Shown here: one piece after another, positions 20,940-31,935 of the stretch
How positions within the stretch are numbered: the stretch's first letter is position 1
Layout: every line of letters begins with the position of its first letter
Assembly (NCBI GenBank): GCA_963705155.1
Contig: CAVPJC010000017.1
Span: forward strand, 1-64,000
DNA: 64,000 nucleotides
Direction of reading: 5' to 3'
Source: CAVPJC01 sp963705155
GTDB taxonomy: Bacteria > Chloroflexota > Anaerolineae > Anaerolineales > UBA4823
Translations under genes and position numbers: made by a program
The notes under the pieces: model-generated
Seen by the model: the letters and a program-made list of their open reading frames with translations, nothing else
What the model was told of the DNA's origin: nothing
The model's database searches: none

Positions 20940-21187
20940 ACACCCTCCAGCAGGATTTTGCGGACCAACCCGGCAATCTCGCCTGGCTCGACATGGCGGT
21001 GGGTTTGCAGCTTGGAATAGATCAGGCGCTCGTTGACGCTGACCTCAAAGCGGCCTCCGTCGGAGGGCACCAGCGTCACAGCCTGGATTTCAGGCTCAAA
21101 CGTTTTGACCAGCTCGGCCGTTAGACCAACGGCGCGATCGGTATAGTGTCAGACAGCGCAGTAAACGATCTGGATATTGAGCAGCAT
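20936..21187 (-). CDS. Rdx/SelW-like thioredoxin-fold selenoprotein (CxxU)
   Basis: An unannotated small gene hidden by an in-frame TGA. From ATG 21187, preceded by AAGGA, the frame reads M-L-L-N-I-Q-I-V-Y-C10-A-V-U13-H-Y-T-D-R-A then V-T-L-V-P-S-D-G-G-R-F-E-V and L-I-Y-S-K-L-Q-T-H-R-H. These are the SelW/SelT/Rdx signatures: CxxU after the first strand, G-G-x-F-E-V, and I-Y-S-K. UGA is at 21149-21151 and the natural stop at 20936-20938 overlaps trpS. 83 residues including Sec, normal for bacterial Rdx proteins. The family is thought to act as a thiol redox protein. It heads the rdx-trpS-dtd operon. Confidence 0.93.
21117..21133 (-). other. Candidate SECIS hairpin of the Rdx-like gene
   Basis: GCCGUU-GGUCU-AACGGC: a perfect 6-bp stem with loop GGUCU, starting 15 nt after the UGA. 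The loop sequence is the one I recall from the E. coli fdhF SECIS apex recognised by SelB. Confidence 0.75.
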
Positions 21188-21212
21188 GGTGGTCAGTCCT
21201 TCTTGCCGGTAA

Positions 21213-21218
21213 AGTATA
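21213..21218 (-). promoter_or_regulatory. Extended -10 of the rdx-trpS-dtd operon
   Basis: On the minus strand TG-T-TATACT lies 25 bp upstream of the Rdx-like start codon, which would give a short leader. The hexamer 17 bp upstream is a poor -35. Confidence 0.45.
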
Positions 21219-21432
21219 ACATAAGAGACCGTTAAACTGGCCGGGGTGCATCAGGTAATCGGTTACGATCGTTCCGAAAGCCTTGTTGAGTGCGCACGAG
21301 CATTGACGGAGAAGCAGCGCAACTATGGAAGGTCATTCAGTGACCAAAATATTTAAGGCATTAATCCCAGGCAATCGTAAGGACAATTATTGAGACTAAT
21401 TTTGCATTCATTCTTGAACTTAATGGGAAAAA

Positions 21433-21466
21433 TATAATGTTTGAGGTTTGTGACAAACGTCACAAA
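21433..21466 (+). promoter_or_regulatory. -10 box and CRP/Rex-like palindrome upstream of the RHS gene
   Basis: TATAAT at 21433-21438 is followed by a perfect palindrome TTTGTGAC-AAAC-GTCACAAA at 21447-21466. The core fits TGTGA-N6-TCACA (Crp/Fnr family) and is also 6 of 7 per half to a Rex box (TTGTGAA-N4-TTCACAA). Its place just after the -10 suggests repression. The rest of 21219-21432 and 21467-21569 shows nothing else recognisable. Confidence 0.45.
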
Positions 21467-21569
21467 AAAAAACATAACAAAGGACACTATTTTCCTGGCA
21501 GAATATCCTCTATGCTGAACACATCAAGGTCATTCTCGCCCATCGTGCTGCATGAAGGAGAGAAAGCCC

Positions 21570-24500
21570 ATGTGTCCCTCTTTCGCAAGTTAGGCGTATT
21601 CTTTACCCTGTTTCACCTGATCCTGATCCTCTCATGCTGCTGCCCGGACTGGTGCCCACGCCCACCCGGGCAGCTTCTTTGTACCAGGCCGGCGACGGCA
21701 CGCCCACCCCCACACCATCCGAGACGCCTGGCGTCAGTGAGACGCCATCGGCGAGCGAAACACCCAGCCCAATCTCGACGGCTGAGGTTATCACCTCCAC
21801 ACAAGAGATACCGGCTCCCACTGCAACGGCAACCGTGACACCAAGCCTGATCGTCACACCCACGGTCACTGTGACAATTACGCCGACGCCCACACCCGTC
21901 CCGTTGCCTGCCGATCCCGAACCGACACCCATCATCACCCCCACTTTGCCCCTGACCCTGTCCCTGACCGCCGATACAGCCTATCTCACCCCAGGCGGGC
22001 AGGCGACACTTTCTTGGCAGATCGGCGGCTGGGGTAACAAACTCGGCAGTATCTGGCTCTCGATCACCCCACCACCCGGTTTTCGCCTTTTGGATAGCGC
22101 CAGTGGCGTGCTGGACCCTAAAACGGGCGCGTCGGCTTGCTGGCCGAAGCGAGAAGGTTACATGAACTGGCAAATCCCGGTAGATCTTCCGGGACCATAC
22201 GTTTTCTGCGCCAGCCTGAGCCTGGATGGAAAAATCAGTTGCCAGCCAGGTCTCTGCTCTTCGAGGAAACCGGCCTGACCCGCGTGAGCGCTGAGGCGGC
22301 GCGGCTGCCGGTCTGGGCGGGCGCGTGCAGGTGGAATTCCCCAAACAGGCGCGATAACTGAAAACCTGGATGTGCGCGTGCGCGTCCCCCTGCCGGATAG
22401 TGCGCCGCCCTATTATTTGAGTAACCTGCCGTTCGAGATCATCGCCGCCGGTGTGGAAAGCGGCCTGGATCTCCACCATTTCACCCGGCCCGTCACCATC
22501 ACTGCCCCCTATACCGGGACGCGGGATGCCTCCATCTTCTTCTTCGATCTCGACCAGCAGACCTGGCTGCCCCTGCCAAGCTACTACGACCGCCAAGCCG
22601 GTCGCGTGATTGCTCATAAGCGATCACCTGTCGCTCTTCGATGTGAGTGTCAACGAATGGCAGGCGGCGCAGATGCCCACCGTGGACGCCGCCCAGGTCG
22701 CCGGGCAGACGGGAGCTGCTGTCTATTCGTACCCGATCTGGACGCCGCCCGGCCCGGGCGGGTTGCAGCCGTCGCTTTCACTCAGCTACAACAGCCAGGT
22801 AGTGGATGGCGGTATCGGCTCGCTCAGCCAGGGCGGGTGGGTGGGCATGGGCTGGTCGCTGGACAGCGGCTACATCGAGCGCGATCTGCACGGCTCGATG
22901 GATGGCGCTTCCGACGACACCTTCAACCTGGTATTCAACGGCATCAGCACCAAAATATTGAAGGACAGCAATAACAATTACCACCTGGCTGATGAGAACT
23001 TTTGGAAAGTAGCTTACTCTGGCGATACCTGGAGCCTCTACGATAAGGAAGGCAACAAATACGTCTTTGGCAAGGATGTCAACACCTGGGCGCGCTACCC
23101 GCAATATTACTATCCGGGGTGTGCGCAGGCCAATGATCTGCTCGTATGGCGTTACGCCCTGGCCGAGGTGTGGAACAAATTCGGCCAGAAAATAACCTAC
23201 GCCTACGCCAAGGATACCAAGCAAATCGATGATCCGTGCAATACCGGCACAGACACGGCCGATATCGCCATCTATCCTACTTACATCAACTATCCCAACG
23301 GGCGTTACCGGGTCAACTTCCGCCTGGAAACAGACGCTGGCGGCAACCCGACCCGTACCGATTACAAATCTGAATGGTGGAGCAACGACGATTACCGCAT
23401 GTTCTTCTACCGCTACCGGCTGGATAAGATCCAGATCGAGCATTACACCGGCAGCGCCTGGCAGATCGTGCGCACCTACGACCTGAGTTACAGCGGGCTG
23501 TTCCCCGGGATCAACTGGAGCGCAGGCGGCACGACTTTTTCCCTTTCCAGCATCCAGGAGTATGGCGTGGATGGCACGACCACCTTACCATCTACGATTT
23601 TTAGCTATAGCGACGTCATGCACCTGACCGGGGTGAGCAACGGTTACGGTGGCAGCGTAACGTATGCCTACGAGGAACCCCCCTGGGCGGATATGCATAC
23701 CTTCGAGGATTACAACTCATCCATCCAGAGCGGCGACTGCAACTTCGGCGGGTGGAGCGGCAACATCTCGTGCGTGGGCGGCAAGCTGTACGTCAACGGC
23801 ACAGCCTCATACACCTTCCAAAACGTGCATCCGGGAGGGGTATACGACCTGTTCGTGGAACTGGTGAGATACAATAATCCAAACACACCTACCGGCCTGG
23901 TCAAGCTGCAATATGGCAACAACTCCGGCACGGATATTATTACAGTGATGCCCAACCAGAGCTTTCCGGACTACACTTCCCGCTCGGTGAGCATGCGCGT
24001 GAGGCTGGATCGCTACTCCAGCCAGTTGAAATGGGTCATTACTACCACGAATGGCGGGCTGCGCATCGTCAACCTGGTGCTCAAGCTGATGCCCACCCGC
24101 TACCGCGTTTCCACCCGTACTCTGGGTGACACAACGCCCGGCGGACAAAGCAGCGTCTACACCTACGAATATGACGATGCAGCCACCAACGACGCGGCCC
24201 ACTCGGCGGCTGTGGCAGCCGAAGCGCTTGACCCGGACCCGCCCACCCAGGATTTATACACCCCGGCCTACGCCGAATACCGCGGCAACGCCATGAGCCG
24301 CGAGATCGGGCCGGTAGGGACGGACGGCCAGCAGCGTGTGACGACCACCTGGTACCACCAGGACGATGACCAGAAAGGGCGTGCTTCGCCACCATGCTGA
24401 GCACCCGCAGCTTCTGGCAGCGGTTCGAGAGCTCGAGTTGGAGCACCTACGACCCCGATTGGGACTACTGGACAACGCAGCCCACCTTCGAACGCAAGGA

Positions 24501-27500
24501 TGGCGACATAGCCGCCAAAGTGACCAATGCAGGCGGGCAGTGGCAGGGGCTGTTCAACCGCACACCGTTTAATCTGACCGATGGTAAGGCCGTTGTGGTG
24601 CAATTCCAGAATCAACGAAAATGCCAGCCAGCAGCAGCAAGCCACCCTTGCATTGGAAGTGGGTACTACGGAACGGGTTCCGGCGTTGGGGGGCTGCATG
24701 CCAACGTGGATGACGGGTTGTATGCCACACGGCTGCGTGGATACCAATTGCCAGGACATGCAATTGTATTCAGCGGCCGAGTTCAAGCGTGATACCTGGT
24801 ATGTGCTGCTATTGGTGGTTGATAACGCCGAGGGCACTATTTGCGGGTGTGGCCGCGCGATGACCCGGACAACGCCCGAGCAGATAAATACACTTTTTCG
24901 GGCAGCCTGAGCTGGCGTTTTGTGGCGGATGTAAATTACGGCACGCTGTGGCTGGACGAGTACAGCGAAGGCAACTTGTATACTCTGGAGATGACGGACT
25001 ATACGACCGAGCCCGCCGGCGACCCGGATGGAAACCCGATCACTTATACGCTCAATACCAATCTGGACGGCTATCTGGACCTGGGTTTTGATTGGACGCA
25101 TACAGACAGCGAAACATCCATGACGTTCGAGGGGGATGGCTCCTGGAACGGGACGCGAAATTACTACTTCTATGAAAAAACCAGCCAGGCTAATGCTCAG
25201 GGCAACTTCCAGTATGGCAACCTGACCCATTCCGTAGAGAGCTGGTGGAATGGAGCTAATTGGCAGGATTACCGCATCGGTTGGACACGCTTTTACCCCA
25301 ACACCACCGACGCCACCCGCAATCTGGTGGGACTGCCCGGCTACCAAAACGTGTACAAGTGCCCGGGAACCACCTACAATGGAACCTGTAAGAATAACTT
25401 CACTGCCGTAGAAAACCTTCTGTCTTCGAACATCCTTTTATACGATAACCTCACCGAGAACGATACCGATTATACCGATCCGCCCACTGCGGGGATATTG
25501 ACCAACCAGCGCCTGTTCCTGCGCTTTAACTCAGGCTACACAGATCCGCGCTACCGCGATACAAAGGCGACCTACGATGCCTGGGGCAACCGCATCACCA
25601 CTACGGCCTACACCGGCGAAGGCACTTCTGCTGCCCTGGCGACCGCAGGCGCGCAAACCAGTTCGGCCTGCTATGGCGTGCTCAACCAACCCACGGGTTG
25701 TACTAACGACAATTATTTTACCTATCCCCTGTGGGAGACAAATGCCAAAACGCATCAAACGAACATTATCTACAATGGAACCATTTACACGGGTTACACA
25801 GGATACGCCCTGGGGCTGCCAACCAGCATGTACGGCCCCAACGGAACCGATACAACAGTAGCCGCGGAGTATGACAAGTTTGGGCGACTGACGAAGATCA
25901 TCAAGCCCAATGATAGCAGCGGCTCACCCACCATATCGATCAGCTACAACGATGACGATGGAACGATCACCCTGCCTTTTTACACCCAGGCCCAGCAGAG
26001 GATCGAAGGCAGTACATACTATACGATTCGGAAATTCTACAACGGCCTGGGTCGATTATTGCAAAGCCAGACCGCCGGGGCGTGGCTTTATGATGGCGCT
26101 TGCGCCGATGGAGTGAATACCCCCGATCGTTGCGATATCGTCTTGAATTATGAATACGACGGTTATGGCAACGTGGCTGCCCAGAGCGTGCCGTATGCCG
26201 TATCGGTGGGCAGCGGCTATCGCACACCGTTGAGCCAACCAGAAACCACGACGGTGTACGACCTTCTCAGCCGCCCACGAACGGTGACTGCCACGGACGG
26301 CACCTTTCCGCAGCGCTACACTTACCTGGATCTGGAAACGCAGGTAAAAGACAACGCCAATAACATTACCCGCAACCTGTTGGATGTATGGGGTCGTACC
26401 GTCCAGGTCATTCCGCCTGCCGGTCCGTCGGTTTCTTATTCTTACTATTCCACCGGCAACCTGTACACCGCTACACGTGGTGGGGTGACGACCACGTTGT
26501 ATTATGACTATGCCGGGCGCAAGACGCAGATCAGCGACCCGGATATGGGATCGTGGTATTATACGTATGATGCTCTGGGCAACCTGAAGACCCAGAAAGA
26601 CGCTCGCTGTTCAGGCGTAAATTGCGTGGTTACGAACCTGAACTACGATGAGCTGAACCGGGTGATACAAAAGTCTTACACCATCCCGGCTGGATTGAAC
26701 GTCGGGGCTACCCCGACTGTCAATTACACCTACGATGCAGGCGGGGCGGCAGCCAATGGCATTAGTCACCGCACGAGCATGACCGATGGGTCGGGTTCGA
26801 CCACCTGGACGTACGACGTACGCGGGAATATTTCCCAGGAAAGTAAAGTCGTCAACAGTACCACCTTTCTTAGCTCCTGGACATACAACTCAGCCGACCT
26901 GTTGCGCACCATGACCTACCCCAGCAACGGCGGAACGGCTGAAACCGTCACCTATACCTACCATCCCCAAATGACGCTCAACAGTGCGATCGGGACCTCC
27001 ACTTATGTCAAGAGCACCACCTACGCCGCCGCCGGGCAGGTGGATGTGCGCGAAATAGGCATCAGCGGCGGCAGCGCCATATTGAAAACCGACTATGACT
27101 ATTTCCCCTGGACGACGACCAACGGGCAGGGGCGATTGAAGCGCATCAAGACCGACAAGCTGACTACCCCCACGGACGTGCTGCAAGACCTGCGTTATTA
27201 CAGCGGCACAGACACTTCAGCCTACAGCGCGGTGGGTAATCTGTTGAATATTTACGATTACGAGGCGGGCGGCACGCAGACGCAAACCTTCACCTACGAT
27301 GCTGCCAGCCGCCTGCTCAGCGGTGCAGCCAGCGGCGGCACAGGCGGGACGTATACGACCGAAACGTATGGGTACAATTCGACTACCGGCAACCTGGAGA
27401 GCAAGGCGGGCGCTACTTACACCTATAATCCCTCAGTCACTTGCGCTGCCGGAAACCGCAACCTGCCGCATGCCGTGGCTTCTGTCACGGGAGGCAAAAG

Positions 27501-28797
27501 CTATACCTACGATTGCAATGGCAACATGATCACGCGTACCATCAGCGGCATAACGTATACCCTGGTCTATGACGCCGAGAACCGCCTGACCGGCATGACG
27601 GGCGGAGGCGTCAACGCAGCTTTTACCTACGATGGCGACGGCAACCGAGTCATGGGTACGGTGGGTGGGGTAACCACGATCTACATTGGCAATTCCTTCG
27701 AGTGGGTTGCGATGCCCAGCACCTATACGAGATACTATTACGCCGGGAGCCTGCGCGTCGCCATGAACCGCAATGGCACGTTGAGCTTCCTGCTGGCCGA
27801 TCACCTGGGATCTACCACCATCACCGCCAACAGCAGCGGGGCGCTGGCGGCCGAACTGCGTTACAAAGGCTGGGGCGAGAACCGCCTCACCAGCGGTACG
27901 ACCCCCACCACCTACCGCTTCACTGGGCAGCGAGAGGAAAGCAGTCTGGGGATTTACTACTATAACGCACGTTGGTACGACAGTGCGCTCAGCCGTTTCA
28001 TACAGGCTGATACGATCGTGCCGGGGGCAGGGTCGCAAAATTGGGACCGATACGCTTACGCTATAAATAATCCTTTGAATTATACAGATCCTACTGGCCA
28101 CTGCATAAATGGCACAACCGGTAGTGTCAACATGAACCAATATCCCTATGGAACAAGCGGTATCTGCGCGGAAACTGGAACAAGAAATGTACATCTCACC
28201 AAATCGCCAGTTGATGTCTCGGATGTTACGTGGATTCAATGGCCCGGAGGGACAGAAACTGCATATAATGACCATTTAGATTACATCAAAGATCCAGATT
28301 TGAGTATGAATTATGACGGTTATTGTCAGGGATTACACTGTGGCCTTGACCTGGGCGCTGATTGGGATACGCCGGTTTATGCTGGTGTTTACGGAACAGC
28401 ATATGTAACCACAGGTAGTTCTGGAGATTGGATTGTTGAAGTATGGGTGGGGGACTATAAAATCATTTATCAACATTTAAGTAAGCCTAATATCAAAAAC
28501 GGAACGTTTGTTAATCCAGATACAGTCATAGGAGGCGTCGGAAATATTGCGGTGGATCCGATGGGAGAAAATATTCATTTACATCTGGAAATTCGATATA
28601 GCAAATCAGGGCATGATAATTATAAGGATAGAATTGCGAATCCATTGTTATATATTCCTGAAGCAACATATGTTGCATTATCACAGATAGCAGCCGCACA
28701 AGGTGGCAACAATGTGACTTTTCACGAACCATTTCCAAACGACCCCATGCAACAAAGTTTTCCAGTTCATCGGGGAGGAACCGTCTTATGGAAATAA
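21570..28797 (+). CDS. Secreted RHS/YD-repeat protein with C-terminal M23 peptidase tip (several frameshifts)
   Basis: Giant cell-surface or secreted protein of about 2,400 residues. After a hydrophobic signal (L-G-V-F-F-T-L-F-H-L-I-L-I-L-S) comes a Thr/Pro linker, then an SpvB-like start (L-S-L-S-Y-N-S-Q-V-V-D-G-G-I-G) and many YD repeats (Y-D-A-E-N-R-L-T-G, Y-D-G-D-G-N-R-V). The RHS core end reads L-L-A-D-H-L-G-S-T-T then Y-Y-N-A-R-W-Y-D. After N-Y-T-D-P-T-G-H (about 28100) the tip is a LytM/M23 domain: H-C-G-L-D-L-G-A-D for zinc and I-H-L-H-L-E for the second metal pair. This is the layout of a polymorphic toxin. Frames change near 21630, 22275, 22345, 22615, 24390, 24610 and 24820; from 24841 to the end it is open. 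The start (ATG 21570 after GGAGAG, or GTG 21572) is uncertain. Confidence 0.82.
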
Positions 28798-29878
28798 AGA
28801 GATGGCAAGGGATTTTCAAGTCACTAAAGTTGATTCCAATATATACGGGTATTTTTATGATTGCTGCTTGTACTTCCAATCGCGTTATTGTGGATGCAGA
28901 ATTACCAACCCCGATAATAGATACCCTTCCTGCTCCAACCTTGTCGCGAAGCAGCTTACTTTCGTCTTGCACACCGACGTTAATCCAAATAACTGATGAG
29001 CCCGTTAGAGATCTTTTTTGGAGGGCCGAAGACCATAATCTGTACTTCCTACCCGAAGATCAAGCCGAGTGGAAATACTACGACGTATCCAGTCATACCG
29101 TTTTTACTTCGACTAACTATTCCCCTTCCTTTGAAATCGATTGGAATCAAATTGCGAACAACTTTTCGATCAAGGAGGATTGGTTCGATATCTCTTTATC
29201 CCCGAGCGGTAACAGGTTGATGTATACAAAACTGGCGAAATCTTCTGTGAACAGTGATCAATTGGTTGAGCCTGTCTTAATCCAGGAAATCTATCTTGTG
29301 GTGTATGGCAGTCAACCTGTTTACTTTGGCAGGATATATGGTCAAATTGATAAAATTGAATGGTTTCCAGACGAAACGAAAGTCCTTCTGTACATGCGTT
29401 ATACCTCACCATATCAAATAAGTAATGCTTATATGTGGATTTTCTGATTTTCAGAAGAAGTCTATCAGATTAATGTTTTTAATCAATCCTTCGACCCATT
29501 ACCAGTTTTTCGTGATATTTCGCCAGATGGAGAGTGGATTTTCTCTTTGTTTACACGGACCCGAAGAACCGTGTGTTAATGATGAAAAATGTCAAAACCG
29601 AAGAAGAACTATCATTAGAATTATCGGCGTCCACATTGTTCTGGTGGTTGCCTAACAAACAAGAATTTCTAGGAGTTGACAAACTGGATAACGATATGGC
29701 AGAGTCGATTTTTGTTTATAATTTGGAAACAAAAGAGTTAACAAGAATTAGTAATGGTGATATTGATGTTCAACGTTGGGCAGAGAGAAACGCTTTGCCA
29801 TCACCTGATTTTTCATACCTGGCTTTTGGTCAATCTGATACTAGGTATCTTTTCCTTCAAACGCTTTGCTTAAAGTGA
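28788..29878 (+). CDS. Lipoprotein with TolB-like repeats, candidate immunity protein (frameshifts)
   Basis: The ATG lies inside the last codons of the RHS gene (10-bp overlap), so the two are translationally coupled. Residues 1-28 form a lipoprotein signal with lipobox M-I-A-A-C28. The mature part has beta-propeller-like units (S-P-S-G-N-R-L-M-Y, W-F-P-D-E-T-K-V-L-L, I-S-P-D-G-E-W-I-F-S-L). Frame changes near 29447 and 29550 split it; the corrected size is about 363 residues. An envelope lipoprotein directly after a peptidoglycan-peptidase toxin tip is a natural place for an immunity protein, but no known immunity family was recognised. It is AT-rich like the toxin tip. Confidence 0.55.
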
Positions 29879-29977
29879 ATAGATTTTAAGCAGACTGTGA
29901 AGATCAGAAGTTGTACAGGATAGGATGATTGACCAGTAGGGTTGCATAAATGAGATCGAATTCCGCCAGACAACACA

Positions 29978-30325
29978 CGGCGGTAACCGGGTGAAAGGTA
30001 CGGTGGGCGGGGTAACCACGATCTACATTGGCAATTCTTTTGAGTGGGTTGCGACGCCCAGCACCTATACGAAATACTATTACGCCGGGAGCCTGCGCGT
30101 CGCCATGAACCGCAACGGCACATTGAGCTTCCTGCTAGCCGATCATCTGGGTTCGACCACTATCACCGCCAACAGCGGCGGGGCGCTGGCAGCCTAACTG
30201 CGCTACAAGGGTTGGGGCGAGAACCGCGCCAGCGGGTATGCGGAGAAGGCTACTCCAACCGATATTCGTCTCACTGGTCAGCGGAAAGACAATGGGTTTA
30301 TATTTTTACAATGCAAGATAGTATG
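29978..30325 (+). pseudogene. Degenerate duplicate of the RHS core end
   Basis: DNA closely matches 27645-27985 of the RHS gene: the segment coding V-G-G-V-T-T-I-Y-I-G-N-S-F-E-W-V, then Y-Y-Y-A-G-S-L-R-V-A-M-N, then F-L-L-A-D-H-L-G-S-T-T-I. It has a TAA at 30196-30198 where the main copy reads A-E-L-R-Y-K-G-W, and it decays after G-Q-R. There is no start or tip domain. It looks like the remnant of a displaced RHS C-terminal cassette. The 29879-29977 stretch before it shows nothing recognisable. Confidence 0.75.
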
Positions 30326-30396
30326 ACCATTATCAACCCCAAAATAGGGCTATAATTAAGCAAATCGAATGATCCAAAAATAGTGGAGGATAAATT

Positions 30397-31284
30397 ATGA
30401 AAGCTTTGCGTCGTTTACTGGGGATACTGGTTATGTTCGCCGGAATTCTCGGCATGCTGCTGAGCGTGGCGGGTCTGGTCGGCGTCTGGATGGTGAGACC
30501 CACCATCGCCAGCGTGGTCGACAGCACCATCGTCACCCTCAACAGCAGCGTCAGCACCAGCCAGAAGGCCATGCAGATCACCGGTGAGGCGCTGGGGGCC
30601 ACGGTGGACAGCGTGGATGCGCTCTCGGTCATGTTGGGCGCTACCGCGGCTTCGGTGCAGGATACCAAGCCGGTGCTCGACGACCTCAACAGCTTCATGG
30701 GTGAAAAACTGCCCGCCACGATGGAATTGGCCATCGGTTCGCTCGAGACCGCCCAGCAGGGCGCCGCAGTGCTGGACAGCACGATCAAATCGCTGGACAC
30801 TTTCCGCACCCTGATGAGCAGCGTGCCGCTGGTGGGCGGCTTTGTCCAACAACCGGCGCAGGCTTATAACCCGGAGAAACCCCTGGCCGAATCTCTGGGT
30901 GAACTGGCTACCAGCCTGGAAGATCTGCCGGTGATGTTCACCGACATGTCGGTAAACCTGGGCAAAGCCGATGATAACCTGGACACCATCCAGACCAGCC
31001 TGACCACCATGTCGGGCAGCGTCGGTGCGATCTCGAAAAGCCTGACCGAATATGAGACCATGATTACCCAATCGCAGTCTTCGATGGATAATTTGACCGC
31101 CATGCTGACCAATGTGCAGAACAACCTGCCCAACATCCTGAACGGGACAGCAACCGTTCTCACGCTGTTCTTCGCGTGGCTGCTGGCAGCCCAGGTGGTC
31201 ATCTTCAGCCAGGGCTGGGAGCTGTTCCAGGGCACAGCCGGCCGCATGGAAGGCGGCGAGGAAAAAGTGGAGGAGGCGGCCTGA
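30397..31284 (+). CDS. Hypothetical membrane protein with long helical central region
   Basis: 295 residues. A helix at about 5-32 (L-L-G-I-L-V-M-F-A-G-I-L-G-M) and one near 250-272 (V-L-T-L-F-F-A-W-L-L-A-A-Q-V) border about 215 residues that are probably extracytoplasmic and helical, with Ser/Thr/Met-rich repeats like S-L-T-T-M-S-G-S-V-G-A-I-S-K-S. The shape recalls chemoreceptor or MlaD-like helical bundles, but no known domain is clear. GGAGG lies before the ATG and TATAAT at 30351-30356 may be its -10. A 73-residue gene follows after 66 bp. Confidence 0.6.
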   Translation: MKALRRLLGILVMFAGILGMLLSVAGLVGVWMVRPTIASVVDSTIVTLNSSVSTSQKAMQITGEALGATVDSVDALSVMLGATAASVQDTKPVLDDLNSFMGEKLPATMELAIGSLETAQQGAAVLDSTIKSLDTFRTLMSSVPLVGGFVQQPAQAYNPEKPLAESLGELATSLEDLPVMFTDMSVNLGKADDNLDTIQTSLTTMSGSVGAISKSLTEYETMITQSQSSMDNLTAMLTNVQNNLPNILNGTATVLTLFFAWLLAAQVVIFSQGWELFQGTAGRMEGGEEKVEEAA

Positions 31285-31350
31285 GTCAGGCGGTCTCGTG
31301 ATAAAATTGAATAAACATCCTATCCGTATATCTATTTAAGGAGAATATCC

Positions 31351-31572
31351 ATGGCATTCACACTCGATACCACCCTGAACCAACTCCTGGCCGATCCCCA
31401 GGCCAAAACCGTGCTGGATCAATACCTGCCCGGCATTTCCACCAACCCGATGGTTGCAATGGCGGGCGGGATGACGCTGAACATGCTCCTCGCCATGCCG
31501 CAGGCGGCTCAGCTCGGCCTGACCAAAGAAAAGGCAGAAGCCATCCTGGCCGAAGTCAACAAGCGCGTCTAA
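31351..31572 (+). CDS. Small hypothetical protein (73 aa)
   Basis: Begins M-A-F-T-L-D-T-T-L-N-Q-L-L-A-D-P-Q-A-K and contains V-L-D-Q-Y-L-P-G-I-S-T-N-P then M-T-L-N-M-L-L-A. This pattern resembles the small helical modules found alone or at the C-terminus of glycoside hydrolases, similar in feel to DUF1858. It has a strong ribosome-binding site (AAGGAG) and is followed by a terminator. The function is unknown. Confidence 0.7.
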   Translation: MAFTLDTTLNQLLADPQAKTVLDQYLPGISTNPMVAMAGGMTLNMLLAMPQAAQLGLTKEKAEAILAEVNKRV

Positions 31573-31590
31573 CCAGGGCGTGCGAAAAGC

Positions 31591-31645
31591 CGGCCCTCGA
31601 TCTGGTGACTGCGTTTTGCAGCCTGGATCGAGGGCCGCTTTGTTT
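31591..31645 (+). terminator. Rho-independent terminator
   Basis: Perfect 12-bp inverted repeat CGGCCCTCGATC / GATCGAGGGCCG with a 23-nt loop, then CTTTGTTT. It ends the 30397-31572 transcript. Confidence 0.8.
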
Positions 31646-31710
31646 CTGGTATAGGCGTGTTCGGAAGGCTTTCAGGGATCCGTGCTTTTGTGATTTGTGC
31701 TATTTTACAG

Positions 31711-31935
31711 TCATGGCCTGTCAGCAAACGACAGGCCTCTGGCGCTGAGGGCGCGGCGCAGCTGGGCAAGGGCATTGGGTCCGATGCCGTGCAGGTTTTT
31801 GATTTCGGCCTCGCTGAATTGGGTCAACTGCTCCAGGCGCTGGATGCCAGCCCCGGCGAGCGCCCGGCGTGCCGGTTGGGCCAGTCCGGGCGGCAGGTCG
31901 CTTTCCTGTTGATTTGCATGAGATTTGAGTTCCAC
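31711..31935 (-). CDS. Small helix-hairpin-helix DNA-binding protein
   Basis: 74 residues. The second half (L-E-Q-L-T-Q-F-S-E-A-E-I-K-N then L-H-G-I-G-P-N-A-L-A-Q-L) is a helix-hairpin-helix like the RNA polymerase alpha C-terminal domain. It starts with GTG directly after a TAA in the same frame, at the end of the VOC gene. The Anaerolineae-type arrangement with a VOC protein upstream is noted but not explained. Confidence 0.6.
   Translation of the reverse strand: MELKSHANQQESDLPPGLAQPARRALAGAGIQRLEQLTQFSEAEIKNLHGIGPNALAQLRRALSARGLSFADRP

Noticed and set aside
30196..30198. Stop in the duplicated RHS piece as recoding
   Set aside because: The codon is TAA and the copy has no start and decays further on, so it is a remnant.
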